DNA of 7,603 nt from Thermodesulfobacteriota bacterium. GTDB taxonomy: Bacteria > Desulfobacterota > Desulfocorpusculales > Desulfocorpusculum. Location of the stretch: the NCBI GenBank assembly GCA_028275295.1, contig JAPWUY010000078.1, positions 1 to 7,603 on the forward strand, read 5' to 3'. The notes under the pieces are model-generated. The model searched no databases. It was not told the DNA's origin and worked only from the letters and a program-made list of their open reading frames with translations. Of this stretch, positions 1-6,740 are shown piece by piece. Both the position numbers and the translations under genes were made by a program. The stretch's first letter is position 1, and every line of letters begins with the position of its first letter.

Positions 1-399
1 GTGGACATGGACCCCTTCTTGGAAAAGCTCAAGGCCGTGAAGCCCTACTTCATAGCAGGAACCCCTCCTACGGACAAGGAGAGGCTCCAGAGCCCCGAGG
101 AGAGGAAGCTTCTCGATGGTTCGTACGAGTGCATCCTTTGCGGGTGTTGCACCTCCTCGTGTCCTTCTTTCTGGGCGGACAAGGACTTCCTGGGGCCAGC
201 AGCACTCCTCAAGGCATACAGGTTCATCTTCGACTCGAGGGATGAGGGCACCCAGGAAAGGCTCGTGATACTGGACAACAAGCACGGACTGTGGAGATGT
301 CATACCATCTTCAACTGCGCTGAGGCCTGCCCCAAGGGGCTGAATCCCACATGGGCCATAGGAAAGCTCAAGCAGAAGGTGATAAGGGAGAAATTCTGA
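1..399 (+). CDS. sdhB: Succinate dehydrogenase/fumarate reductase iron-sulfur subunit, C-terminal part (5' truncated by window edge)
   Basis: This is the electron-transfer subunit of complex II, which carries electrons between the flavoprotein (SdhA) and the membrane quinone site. The 132 visible residues are the ferredoxin-like C-terminal domain. A cluster motif CILCGCCTSSCPSFW spans residues 44-58 and a second, RCHTIFNCAEACPKG, spans 99-113. By family alignment, C44, C47, C50 and C110 ligate the [4Fe-4S] cluster, and C54, C100 and C106 the [3Fe-4S] cluster. The N-terminal [2Fe-2S] domain (roughly 100 residues) must lie upstream of base 1. The GTG at base 1 is therefore very probably an internal valine codon, matching the V-D-M segment of E. 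coli SdhB, and not a start. The stop is TGA. It is followed after 95 bp by sucC, placing the succinate-oxidising step next to the succinate-forming step. Fumarate reductase FrdB is a close alternative that this fragment cannot exclude. Confidence 0.93.
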   Translation: MDMDPFLEKLKAVKPYFIAGTPPTDKERLQSPEERKLLDGSYECILCGCCTSSCPSFWADKDFLGPAALLKAYRFIFDSRDEGTQERLVILDNKHGLWRCHTIFNCAEACPKGLNPTWAIGKLKQKVIREKF

Positions 400-437
400 A
401 AGTTGCCACATCCGGGCACAACTGTCGTGAGCCCGAG

Positions 438-475
438 GGAGCTGATTTTCGAGGGAAAGAAGCTCCAAGCTGGAG
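438..475 (+). other. Two overlapping inverted repeats in the sdhB-sucC spacer
   Basis: The 95-bp spacer (400-494) is the longest non-coding stretch in the window. It contains GGAGCT (438-443) with its complement AGCTCC (461-466), and a tighter hairpin CTCCA (463-467), AGC loop, TGGAG (471-475). The two share bases 463-466, so only one can form at a time. No T-run follows, so this is not a standard terminator. I see no convincing bacterial -35/-10 pair or archaeal TATA box in the spacer. The stems are short (5-6 bp) and could be chance; any regulatory role is inference only. Confidence 0.2.
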
Positions 476-484
476 AGCCATAAC

Positions 485-488
485 GGAG
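485..488 (+). promoter_or_regulatory. Shine-Dalgarno site deciding the sucC start
   Basis: GGAG lies six bases before the ATG at 495. The reading frame stays open upstream to an ATG at 351, but that codon lies inside sdhB, has no family-like sequence after it, and would add 48 residues. The SD position and the SucC-like N-terminus ([10 protein letters not shown]) both favour 495. Confidence 0.75.
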
Positions 489-494
489 AGTTCC

Positions 495-1658
495 ATGAAG
501 ATACACGAGTTCCAGGCAAAGGAGATGTTGAGGAGTCACGGGATCCAGGTGCCCAAAGGGGGGCCTGCCACTTCGGGGGAAGAGGCAGTGGAGGTTGCGA
601 GGAGGGTAGGAAATGGTCCCTGGGTCATAAAGGCACAGGTCCATGCTGGGGGAAGGGGAAAAGCGGGGGGCATCCTCATGGCCTCCTCCCTGCATGAGGT
701 GGGGGAGGTCTCCTCCAGGCTTCTTGGGGCGAGACTCGCGACAGTCCAAAGTGGGCCTCAGGGGCATTTGGTCAAGAAGGTTCTGGTGGAAGAGGCCGTG
801 CAAGTGGAGAGGGAGCTCTATGCTGGAGTTGTGGTGGACAGGTCAGAGGGAAGGGCCGTGTTGCTCCTCAGCGCTTCGGGAGGGGTGGAGATCGAGACCC
901 TGGCCAAGGAAAGGCCCCACGAGATAGTGAGGGAATTCCTGGAGCCTTGGGGTGAGCTTCCGAGCTTCAGGGCAAGGAGGGCATGCTTCGCCCTGGGGTT
1001 GGATGGAGAGGTGAGGAGTCAGGTGGAGAAGGCCCTGAGGGGCCTCTGTTCCCTTTTCCACGAGGAGGATTGCACCCTCGCGGAGATAAATCCCCTTGCC
1101 ATAACCAAAGAGGGAGTGGTCCTGGCACTGGATGCCAAGATAAACCTGGATGACAACGCCCTTTTCAGGCATCCCTCGTGGTTCCAGCTGAGGGATCCGG
1201 AGGAAGAGGACCCTCTCGAGGTGGAGGCCAGAGACTATGGCCTGAGTTACGTGAAGATGGATGGGACCATTGGATGCATGGTCAATGGCGCCGGTCTAGC
1301 CATGGCCACCATGGATGTGGTCCTTCAAGTGGGGGCTAGACCCGCCAACTTTCTCGATGTGGGAGGAGGGGCGAGGGAGGAGGTGGTATCGAGGGCCTTC
1401 GAGATCCTCCTCAAGGATCCAAAGGTCAAGGTGATACTGGTGAACATCTTCGGTGGAATAACCAGGGGAGATGTCCTCGCCAGGGGGATAGTGGATGCGG
1501 CCTCCAAGCTCCAGGTTCATGTGCCCATAGTGGTTCGGCTGGAAGGGACAAACGCCCAAGAAGGCCACAGGATATTGGAGGAGAGTGGTCTTAGAATCCA
1601 CGTGGCAAAGAGCATGGTGGAAGCGGCTAAACTGGCGAGCACGCTGGGGAGGAATTGA
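495..1658 (+). CDS. sucC: Succinyl-CoA synthetase (ADP/GDP-forming) beta subunit
   Basis: Beta subunit of succinate-CoA ligase: with SucD it interconverts succinyl-CoA plus NDP plus Pi and succinate plus NTP plus CoA in the cytoplasm. The protein is 387 residues against 388 in E. coli, starting [10 protein letters not shown]. An ATP-grasp domain fills roughly residues 1-235. Visible landmarks are K46 in the [16 protein letters not shown] loop (44-59) and the magnesium/nucleotide residues E197, N199 and D213, at the same numbers as in E. coli. The C-terminal CoA-ligase domain shows NGAGLAM (264-270), [10 protein letters not shown] (284-293), NIFGGITR (317-324) and VRLEGTN (347-353). No key residue is missing. 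The stop TGA shares its A with the sucD ATG, which suggests translational coupling for a 1:1 complex. Whether ADP or GDP is preferred cannot be read here. Alternative members of the family (malate-CoA ligase beta) are less likely given the mutase genes downstream. Confidence 0.96.
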   Translation: MKIHEFQAKEMLRSHGIQVPKGGPATSGEEAVEVARRVGNGPWVIKAQVHAGGRGKAGGILMASSLHEVGEVSSRLLGARLATVQSGPQGHLVKKVLVEEAVQVERELYAGVVVDRSEGRAVLLLSASGGVEIETLAKERPHEIVREFLEPWGELPSFRARRACFALGLDGEVRSQVEKALRGLCSLFHEEDCTLAEINPLAITKEGVVLALDAKINLDDNALFRHPSWFQLRDPEEEDPLEVEARDYGLSYVKMDGTIGCMVNGAGLAMATMDVVLQVGARPANFLDVGGGAREEVVSRAFEILLKDPKVKVILVNIFGGITRGDVLARGIVDAASKLQVHVPIVVRLEGTNAQEGHRILEESGLRIHVAKSMVEAAKLASTLGRN

Positions 1659-2527
1659 TGGCCATCCTGGTAGATGAGGAGACGAGGGTCCTGGTTCAGG
1701 GAGTAACGGGCAGGGAAGGAAGCTTCCACGCCAAACAATGCTTGGATTATGGGACCAAGGTCGTGGCTGGAGTCACCCCTGGGAGGGGAGGGAGGACAGT
1801 AGAGGGCATCCCTGTATTCAACACCGTGAGGGAAGCTGTGAGGGAAACAGGGGCGAATGCCTCCCTCATATTCGTCCCTGCCCCTTCTGCGGCAGATGCC
1901 ATCATGGAGGCAGCGGAGGAGGGTGTTGGGCTCATTGTGTGCATAACCGAGGGGATACCCGTTCGGGACATGATCCAGGTGAAGGCATACCTCAGGGGCA
2001 AAGGCACAAGGCTCATAGGCCCCAATTGTCCTGGAGTGATCTCCCCTGACAGGGCCAAAGTGGGGATCATGCCAGGTTACATCCATCGTAGGGGAAGCGT
2101 GGGGGTGGTATCGAGAAGCGGCACCTTGACCTACGAGGTTGTCCATGGCCTGAGCCAAAGGGGTCTCGGTCAATCCACCTGCGTGGGGATCGGTGGCGAT
2201 CCCATCGTGGGGAGCTCCTTCGTGGACATCCTGGAGCTTTTTGCCAAGGATCCCGAAACCGAGGCCGTTGTGATGATAGGGGAGATCGGAGGCACAGCAG
2301 AGGAGGAGGCTGCGGCCTTCATTCAGGAGAATTTCCGCAAGCCGGTTGTCGCCCTGATTGCGGGCCTGAGCGCCCCCGAGGGAAAGAGGATGGGCCATGC
2401 GGGAGCCATAATTTCAGGAGGGAGGGGAACGGCTCAGGACAAAATAGCAGCGCTAAAGGCAGCTGGAATTCCAGTGGCTTCGACCCCAGAGGCAGTGGCC
2501 GAGCTCGTTGCCAGTGTCCTGAGCTGA
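1658..2527 (+). CDS. sucD: Succinyl-CoA synthetase alpha subunit
   Basis: Alpha subunit of succinate-CoA ligase; it binds CoA and carries the phosphohistidine that relays phosphate to or from the nucleotide on SucC. The protein is 289 residues, the same length as E. coli SucD. The Rossmann-like CoA-binding domain has GVTGREG at 15-21, followed by IGPNCPG and the SRSGTLTYE segment. The ligase domain has [14 protein letters not shown] and the active-site motif GHAGAI, with the phosphorylated histidine at H247. I chose ATG 1658, which gives [10 protein letters not shown] and overlaps the sucC stop by one base. A TTG three bases upstream is possible but unneeded. GGGGAGG at 1646-1652 gives a five-base spacing to this ATG. 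In this cluster the pair most plausibly harvests energy from mutase-derived succinyl-CoA, or activates succinate if the pathway runs in reverse. Confidence 0.96.
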   Translation: MAILVDEETRVLVQGVTGREGSFHAKQCLDYGTKVVAGVTPGRGGRTVEGIPVFNTVREAVRETGANASLIFVPAPSAADAIMEAAEEGVGLIVCITEGIPVRDMIQVKAYLRGKGTRLIGPNCPGVISPDRAKVGIMPGYIHRRGSVGVVSRSGTLTYEVVHGLSQRGLGQSTCVGIGGDPIVGSSFVDILELFAKDPETEAVVMIGEIGGTAEEEAAAFIQENFRKPVVALIAGLSAPEGKRMGHAGAIISGGRGTAQDKIAALKAAGIPVASTPEAVAELVASVLS

Positions 2528-2548
2528 TATGACCGAGGGAGGGATAGC

Positions 2549-4099
2549 ATGGAGCTAGAGGAGCACTATGCAAAGCTCAGGGCCATGAATGCTGAGGCAG
2601 AGCTGGGAGGGGGACTGGACAGGATAGAGGCCCAGCATGCCAAGGGGAAGCTCACGGCCAGAGAGAGGATACACAAGCTTCTGGATCCTGGAACCTTCGA
2701 GGAGTTCGACAAGTTCGTGGTCCACCGCTGTTACGAGTTCGGGATGGAAAAGAAGAGGATCCTGGGGGACGGGGTGGTCACCGGCTATGGGAAGATAAAC
2801 GGAAGGCCCGTCTTTGTCTTCTCCCAGGATTTCACGGTATTCGGTGGTTCCCTGAGCGGGCCATTCGGGGAAAAGGTGTGCAAGATCATGGACCTGGCTG
2901 TGAAGGCAGGGTGTCCCATAATAGGTCTCAACGACTCCGGTGGGGCCAGGATCCAGGAAGGAGTGGTGAGCCTGGCCAGTTACGGCGACATATTTCTCAG
3001 AAATGTGATGTGCTCGGGGGTCATACCCCAGATATCTGCCATAATGGGTCCATGCGCGGGAGGGGCCGTGTACTCTCCAGCCCTCACTGATTTCATCCTG
3101 ATGGTGGACAAGACCAGCTACCTCCACATAACAGGGCCGGAGGTGCTCAAGGCAGTGACCCACAGGGAGGTGACCAGCGAGGAGCTAGGGGGCGCCAAGG
3201 TCCACACCCAGAAGAGCGGTGTGGCCCACTTCGTGGATCCCGATGACGAGTCCTGTCTGAGGAGGATAAGGGAGCTTCTCAGCTTCCTTCCCCAAAACTG
3301 GAAGGAGAAGCCCCCTAGGGTGGAGCCGACGGATGACCCTGAGAGGGAAGACGAGGCACTCCAGACAATGGTCCCGGCAAACCCGAAGAAACCCTATGAC
3401 ATGAAGAAATTGATACGAACGGTCGTGGACAATGGCTACTTCTTCGAGGTCCACGAGCACTATGCCAAGAACATGATAGTGGGCTTTGCTCGACTGAATG
3501 GCCAGGTTGTGGGAATAGTGGCGAACCAGCCAATGCACTTGGCAGGGTGCATAGATGTGGATGCATCGCTCAAGTGTGCGAGGTTCGTCCGAACCTGTGA
3601 CTGCTTCAATATTCCCCTTGTGACATTCGTCGATGTCCCTGGTTTTCTTCCGGCCATCGATCAGGAAGAGAGGGGCATAATCAAGCACGGGGCCAAGATA
3701 ATCTTCGCCTACTCCGAGGCAACGGTCCCCAAGGTCACGGTCATAACCAGAAAGGCCTATGGGGGTGCGTACGACGTCATGTCGAGCAAGCATCTGAGGG
3801 GCGATATAAACTACGCCTATCCGACTGCGGAGATAGCTGTCATGGGCCCAGAGGGTGCAGTGAACATCATCTTCAGGAAAGAGATCCAGTCTGCCGAGGA
3901 TCCCGAGAAGGAGAGGGAGAGGCTCGTGAAGGAATACAGGGAGACAATAGCTACTCCCTATAGGGCCGCCTCCCTTGGCTACATCGACGAGATCATAGAG
4001 CCCAGGCAGACGAGGAAAAAGCTCATAAGGGCCTTGGAGCTCCTCAAGGACAAGGAGGACGTGAGGCCTCAGAGGAAGCACGCGAACATTCCCCTCTGA
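2549..4099 (+). CDS. pccB: Acyl-CoA carboxylase carboxyltransferase (beta) subunit, propionyl-CoA carboxylase / methylmalonyl-CoA decarboxylase family
   Basis: Carboxyltransferase that moves CO2 between carboxybiotin and propionyl-CoA to give (S)-methylmalonyl-CoA, or the reverse. The 516 residues match the family, with two crotonase-like halves. The N-half has GDGVVTGYG (73-81), [12 protein letters not shown] (98-109) and the oxyanion loop [11 protein letters not shown] (128-138). The C-half has DVPGFLP (362-368), [10 protein letters not shown] (379-388) and the second oxyanion loop AYGGAYDVM (403-411). D409 aligns with the Asp of Streptomyces coelicolor PccB (D422) that is linked to propionyl-CoA preference, which supports a C3 substrate. 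The tail KHANIPL is family-typical. GGAGGG at 2538-2543 lies five bases before the ATG, and the spacer after sucD is 21 bp. No biotin carboxylase or biotin carrier gene is in the window, so carboxylase and sodium-pumping decarboxylase (MmdA) roles cannot be separated from sequence alone. The following mutase and epimerase confirm the methylmalonyl-CoA context. Confidence 0.9.
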   Translation: MELEEHYAKLRAMNAEAELGGGLDRIEAQHAKGKLTARERIHKLLDPGTFEEFDKFVVHRCYEFGMEKKRILGDGVVTGYGKINGRPVFVFSQDFTVFGGSLSGPFGEKVCKIMDLAVKAGCPIIGLNDSGGARIQEGVVSLASYGDIFLRNVMCSGVIPQISAIMGPCAGGAVYSPALTDFILMVDKTSYLHITGPEVLKAVTHREVTSEELGGAKVHTQKSGVAHFVDPDDESCLRRIRELLSFLPQNWKEKPPRVEPTDDPEREDEALQTMVPANPKKPYDMKKLIRTVVDNGYFFEVHEHYAKNMIVGFARLNGQVVGIVANQPMHLAGCIDVDASLKCARFVRTCDCFNIPLVTFVDVPGFLPAIDQEERGIIKHGAKIIFAYSEATVPKVTVITRKAYGGAYDVMSSKHLRGDINYAYPTAEIAVMGPEGAVNIIFRKEIQSAEDPEKERERLVKEYRETIATPYRAASLGYIDEIIEPRQTRKKLIRALELLKDKEDVRPQRKHANIPL

Positions 4100-4127
4100 T
4101 GGCCTTCTGGTTTCGCCATTTAGCGAG

Positions 4128-4139
4128 AGGAAGGGGTGG
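4128..4139 (+). promoter_or_regulatory. Ribosome-binding region deciding the mutase large-subunit start
   Basis: AGGAAGGGGTGG ends four bases before the ATG at 4144 and offers GGGG and GGTGG pairing options at usual spacing. The alternative in-frame ATG at 4099 overlaps the preceding stop (TGATG) but has no SD in the bases before it, and would add fifteen residues not typical of mutase N-termini. Confidence 0.65.
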
Positions 4140-4143
4140 CGCC

Positions 4144-5820
4144 ATGTTCGACGATAAGGCTCTCGAGGAACTCAAGGAAGCCGCAAAAAGGTGGGAGGAA
4201 TCTCTAGCTCCGACCCTGGCCAAAAGACCGGAGAGAAAACCCTCCTTTGTGAACACCTCGGGAATCCCCATAGAGAGAGTCTACTTGCCCTTCCACGTGG
4301 CGGATCTCGACTACGAGAGGGACCTGGGGTTTCCTGGAGCCTATCCCTTCACGAGGGGGGTCCAGGCCACCATGTACAGGGGGCAGCTCTGGACCATGAG
4401 GCAGTACGCTGGGTTCGGGACAGCGGAGGAATCCAATAGACGCTATCGCTATCTCCTGGAACATGGCCAGACGGGGCTGAGTGTAGCCTTCGACCTTCCC
4501 ACACAGATAGGCTACGACTCGGACCATCCCAATGCGTACGGAGAGGTGGGCAAGGTCGGGGTGGCCATAGACTCCATCCACGACATGAGGATCCTGTTCC
4601 AGGGCATCCCCCTGGACAAGGTGAGCACCTCCATGACCATAAATGCCCCTGCGGCCATCTTATTGGCCATGTACATGGCCGTGGCCCAGGAACAGGGGGT
4701 CAGAGGGGATCAGTTGAACGGGACCATCCAGAACGATATCCTCAAGGAGTACACATCCAGGGGAACTTACATCTTCCCTCCAGAGCCCTCCATGCGCATA
4801 GTCACGGACATCTTTGCCTTCTGCTCCAAGGAGGTCCCCAACTGGAACACCATAAGCATAAGCGGTTATCACATGAGGGAGGCTGGCTGCACTGCAGTGC
4901 AGGAAGTGGCCTTCACCCTGGCCAACGGCATAGCCTATGTGGAAGCCGGGCTCAAGGCAGGGCTCGATGTCGATGCCTTCGCCCCTAGGCTTGCCTTCTT
5001 CTTCTGCTGTCATCTGGACTTCTTCGAGGAGATAGCCAAGTTCAGGGCGGCCAGGAGGCTCTGGGCCCGGATAATGAAGGAGAGGTTCAAGGCCAAGAAT
5101 CCTCGCTCCTGCATGCTCAGGTTCCACACTCAGACAGCTGGCTGCACCCTCACAGCCCAGCAGCCCAAGAACAACATAATCAGGGTGGCGTACCAGGCGA
5201 TGGCCGCAGTCCTTGGGGGAACCCAGTCCCTCCACACCAACTCCATGGACGAAGCCCTGGCCCTCCCCACAGAGGAGGCTGTGCAAATAGCCTTGAGGAC
5301 CCAGCAGATACTGGCCTATGAGTTCGGGGTCACGGAGACAGTGGATCCCCTGGGAGGTTCCTTCTACGTGGAGAGGCTCACGAACGAGATAGAGGAGAGG
5401 GCCATGGATTACATAAGGAAGATAGACGAGATGGGCGGTTCTCCCAGGGCCATAGAGCTGGGCTTCATCCAGAAGGAGATACAGGAAGCGGCCTACGCTT
5501 ACCAGAGGGAGGTGGAATCCGGGGAGAGGGTGGTGGTAGGGGTCAATCGGTTCCAGGTCCAAGAGCCACCATTCAAGGCGATTCTCAGGGTGGACCCGGC
5601 TGTCAGGGAGAGGCAGCTCCAGCGGCTGGAGAAGATCAAGAGGGAGAGGGATTCCGAGAGGGTGAAGAGGGCGTTGGAGGGGCTTCGGAAGGCTGCTGAG
5701 GGCACAGAGAATCTCATGCCCCATATCCTCGAAGCAGTGAAATCCGAAGCCACCCTTGGAGAGATATGTGATGTCCTCAGGGAGGTTTTCGGTGAATATC
5801 AGGCATCGGTGATCATATGA
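4144..5820 (+). CDS. mcmA1: Methylmalonyl-CoA mutase, large (catalytic) subunit
   Basis: Adenosylcobalamin-dependent mutase catalytic chain, interconverting (R)-methylmalonyl-CoA and succinyl-CoA by radical rearrangement inside a TIM barrel. The start at 4144 gives 558 residues, as expected for the split form lacking a fused B12 domain. Conserved signatures in order are VQATMYRG (73-80), [16 protein letters not shown] (83-98), [17 protein letters not shown] (111-127), [10 protein letters not shown] (194-203), PPEPSMR (212-218), [11 protein letters not shown] (238-248), [14 protein letters not shown] and [10 protein letters not shown]. By alignment with the Propionibacterium enzyme, Y78 and R218 are the succinyl-carboxylate-recognising Tyr and Arg, with Q196, Y242 and H243 also in the active site. 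These favour methylmalonyl-CoA over isobutyryl-CoA, ethylmalonyl-CoA or 2-hydroxyisobutyryl-CoA. The segment [10 protein letters not shown] (285-294) departs from the FFFNAHNDFF form I know best. The B12-binding partner follows after 13 bp. The frame also opens from ATG 4099, but that start is less likely. Confidence 0.95.
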   Translation: MFDDKALEELKEAAKRWEESLAPTLAKRPERKPSFVNTSGIPIERVYLPFHVADLDYERDLGFPGAYPFTRGVQATMYRGQLWTMRQYAGFGTAEESNRRYRYLLEHGQTGLSVAFDLPTQIGYDSDHPNAYGEVGKVGVAIDSIHDMRILFQGIPLDKVSTSMTINAPAAILLAMYMAVAQEQGVRGDQLNGTIQNDILKEYTSRGTYIFPPEPSMRIVTDIFAFCSKEVPNWNTISISGYHMREAGCTAVQEVAFTLANGIAYVEAGLKAGLDVDAFAPRLAFFFCCHLDFFEEIAKFRAARRLWARIMKERFKAKNPRSCMLRFHTQTAGCTLTAQQPKNNIIRVAYQAMAAVLGGTQSLHTNSMDEALALPTEEAVQIALRTQQILAYEFGVTETVDPLGGSFYVERLTNEIEERAMDYIRKIDEMGGSPRAIELGFIQKEIQEAAYAYQREVESGERVVVGVNRFQVQEPPFKAILRVDPAVRERQLQRLEKIKRERDSERVKRALEGLRKAAEGTENLMPHILEAVKSEATLGEICDVLREVFGEYQASVII

Positions 5821-5833
5821 GGAGGGTCCCACC

Positions 5834-6265
5834 ATGGCAGCCTCGAGGAGGATAAGGGTTTTGGTTGCCAAGCCAGGGCTAGATGGTCACGACAGGGGGG
5901 CCAAGGTCTTGGCAAGGGCTTTGAGGGATGCGGGAATGGAGGTCATCTATACCGGGATAAGACAGACCCCCGAGCAGGTGGTCAACGCGGTGATACAGGA
6001 GGACGTGGATGTCCTCTGCCTTAGCAGCCTCTCTGGAGCCCACGATTATCTTTTCCCCAGGATCATGGAGCTCCTCAGGGAAAAGGGAGTGGACGACATC
6101 TTGGTCCTGGGAGGTGGAATAATCCCAGAGGAGGACATACCAGCCCTCAAGGCCGCTGGTATAGCGGAGATATTCGGGCCTGGATCTTTCACCTCGGACA
6201 TCATCAAATTCATAGAGGAAAACGTGAAGGACCGCTCCGAGAGGAGGGGCGAGGGGGAAAGATGA
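5834..6265 (+). CDS. mcmA2: Methylmalonyl-CoA mutase, small (cobalamin-binding) subunit
   Basis: Stand-alone B12-binding subunit that supplies adenosylcobalamin to the large mutase chain. It is 143 residues, a single Rossmann-like domain. The base-off/His-on signature DGHDRG is at 17-22, with H19 as the lower axial cobalt ligand. SSLSGAH at 64-70 is the SxL-type motif that lines the nucleotide tail, and VLGGG at 91-95 followed by EIFGPG closes the pocket. The last dozen residues are strongly charged and probably disordered. GGAGGG (5821-5826), directly after the mutase stop, lies seven bases before the ATG. Its 3' end overlaps the epimerase start by four bases (ATGA). Adjacency to the large subunit makes pairing with it far more likely than with another B12 enzyme such as a glutamate or ethylmalonyl-CoA mutase. 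Confidence 0.95.
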   Translation: MAASRRIRVLVAKPGLDGHDRGAKVLARALRDAGMEVIYTGIRQTPEQVVNAVIQEDVDVLCLSSLSGAHDYLFPRIMELLREKGVDDILVLGGGIIPEEDIPALKAAGIAEIFGPGSFTSDIIKFIEENVKDRSERRGEGER

Positions 6266-6666
6266 GGATACTCCACATAGACCACATAGGCGTCGCATCC
6301 AAGGACATGGCCGAGGCCCTCAAGTTCTTCGTGGAAAAGCTCGGAATGGAGGCGAAGGGCTTCGAGACCATAGAGGACCAGAAGGTGAGGGTGGCCTTCC
6401 TGCCCCTGGGAGAGGGGGAGATAGAGATACTGGAGTCCACATCCCCAGATGGTCCTGTGGCCAAGTTCATAGAGGCGAGGGGAGAAGGGGTTCAGCACAT
6501 AGCCCTGAGGGTCGATGACTTGGACTCTGCCTTGGAGGAACTCAAGGCCAAGGGAGTGAGGCTCATAGACGAGAAGCCGAGAATCGGTGCTGGTGGTGCT
6601 CGCATAGCTTTCATACATCCCAAAGAGACCCATGGGGTCCTATTGGAGCTCTGCGAGAGGAAGTGA
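6262..6666 (+). CDS. mce: Methylmalonyl-CoA epimerase
   Basis: Vicinal-oxygen-chelate enzyme that interconverts (S)-methylmalonyl-CoA made by the carboxylase and (R)-methylmalonyl-CoA used by the mutase. The 134 residues form two beta-alpha-beta-beta-beta repeats. Metal ligands inferred from the Propionibacterium enzyme are H8 (in IDHIGVA), E55 (where that enzyme has Gln; Glu also occurs in the human enzyme), H79 (in [10 protein letters not shown]) and E129 (in GVLLELCE). Other family hallmarks are [18 protein letters not shown] (42-59), [10 protein letters not shown] (60-69) and [18 protein letters not shown] (105-122). The start ATG overlaps the preceding stop (ATGA); the SD, GAGGGGG, lies within the end of the upstream gene at 6251-6257. 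General glyoxalase-like proteins are the alternative, but the motif set and position next to both mutase genes make this call strong. Confidence 0.95.
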   Translation: MRILHIDHIGVASKDMAEALKFFVEKLGMEAKGFETIEDQKVRVAFLPLGEGEIEILESTSPDGPVAKFIEARGEGVQHIALRVDDLDSALEELKAKGVRLIDEKPRIGAGGARIAFIHPKETHGVLLELCERK

Positions 6667-6681
6667 AGGACCCCACACACC

Positions 6682-6735
6682 GGAGGTAGACAGAGGCAAA
6701 TGGAGAAGCCCGGGAGGCTTGGGAAAGGAGGTAGA
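6682..6735 (+). repeat. Duplicated Shine-Dalgarno-like 9-mer upstream of the CoA-transferase
   Basis: GGAGGTAGA occurs at 6682-6690 and again at 6727-6735, 45 bp apart, in the 74-bp spacer after the epimerase. The second copy gives an ideal SD (GGAGGT, 6727-6732) eight bases before the CoA-transferase ATG. The first copy precedes an out-of-frame ATG at 6700 by twelve bases. I see no promoter box or terminator hairpin in this spacer. Confidence 0.5.
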
Positions 6736-6740
6736 ATCCC

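Noticed and set aside
351..494. In-frame 48-codon N-terminal extension of sucC starting inside sdhB
   Set aside because: The extension overlaps conserved SdhB codons and has no SucC-like sequence; ATG 495 has an SD and gives the family N-terminus and length.
400..494. Promoter or terminator in the sdhB-sucC gap
   Set aside because: A TTGCCA at 403-408 has no matching -10 box at usual spacing, there is no archaeal TATA-like box, and the hairpins lack a T-run.
1517..2398. Antisense frame of 293 codons opposite sucC/sucD
   Set aside because: In codon register with sucD and explained by codon avoidance; both sense genes are full length and conserved.
3185..4081. Antisense frame of 298 codons opposite pccB
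   Set aside because: Same in-register effect of avoided Leu/Ser codons; no recognisable domain and no ribosome-binding site expected.
4660..5871. Long antisense open frame (403 codons) opposite the mutase large subunit
   Set aside because: It is in exact codon register with the sense gene, so its stops would need sense TTA, CTA or TCA codons, which this genome rarely uses. The translation resembles no family I know, and the sense gene is unmistakable.
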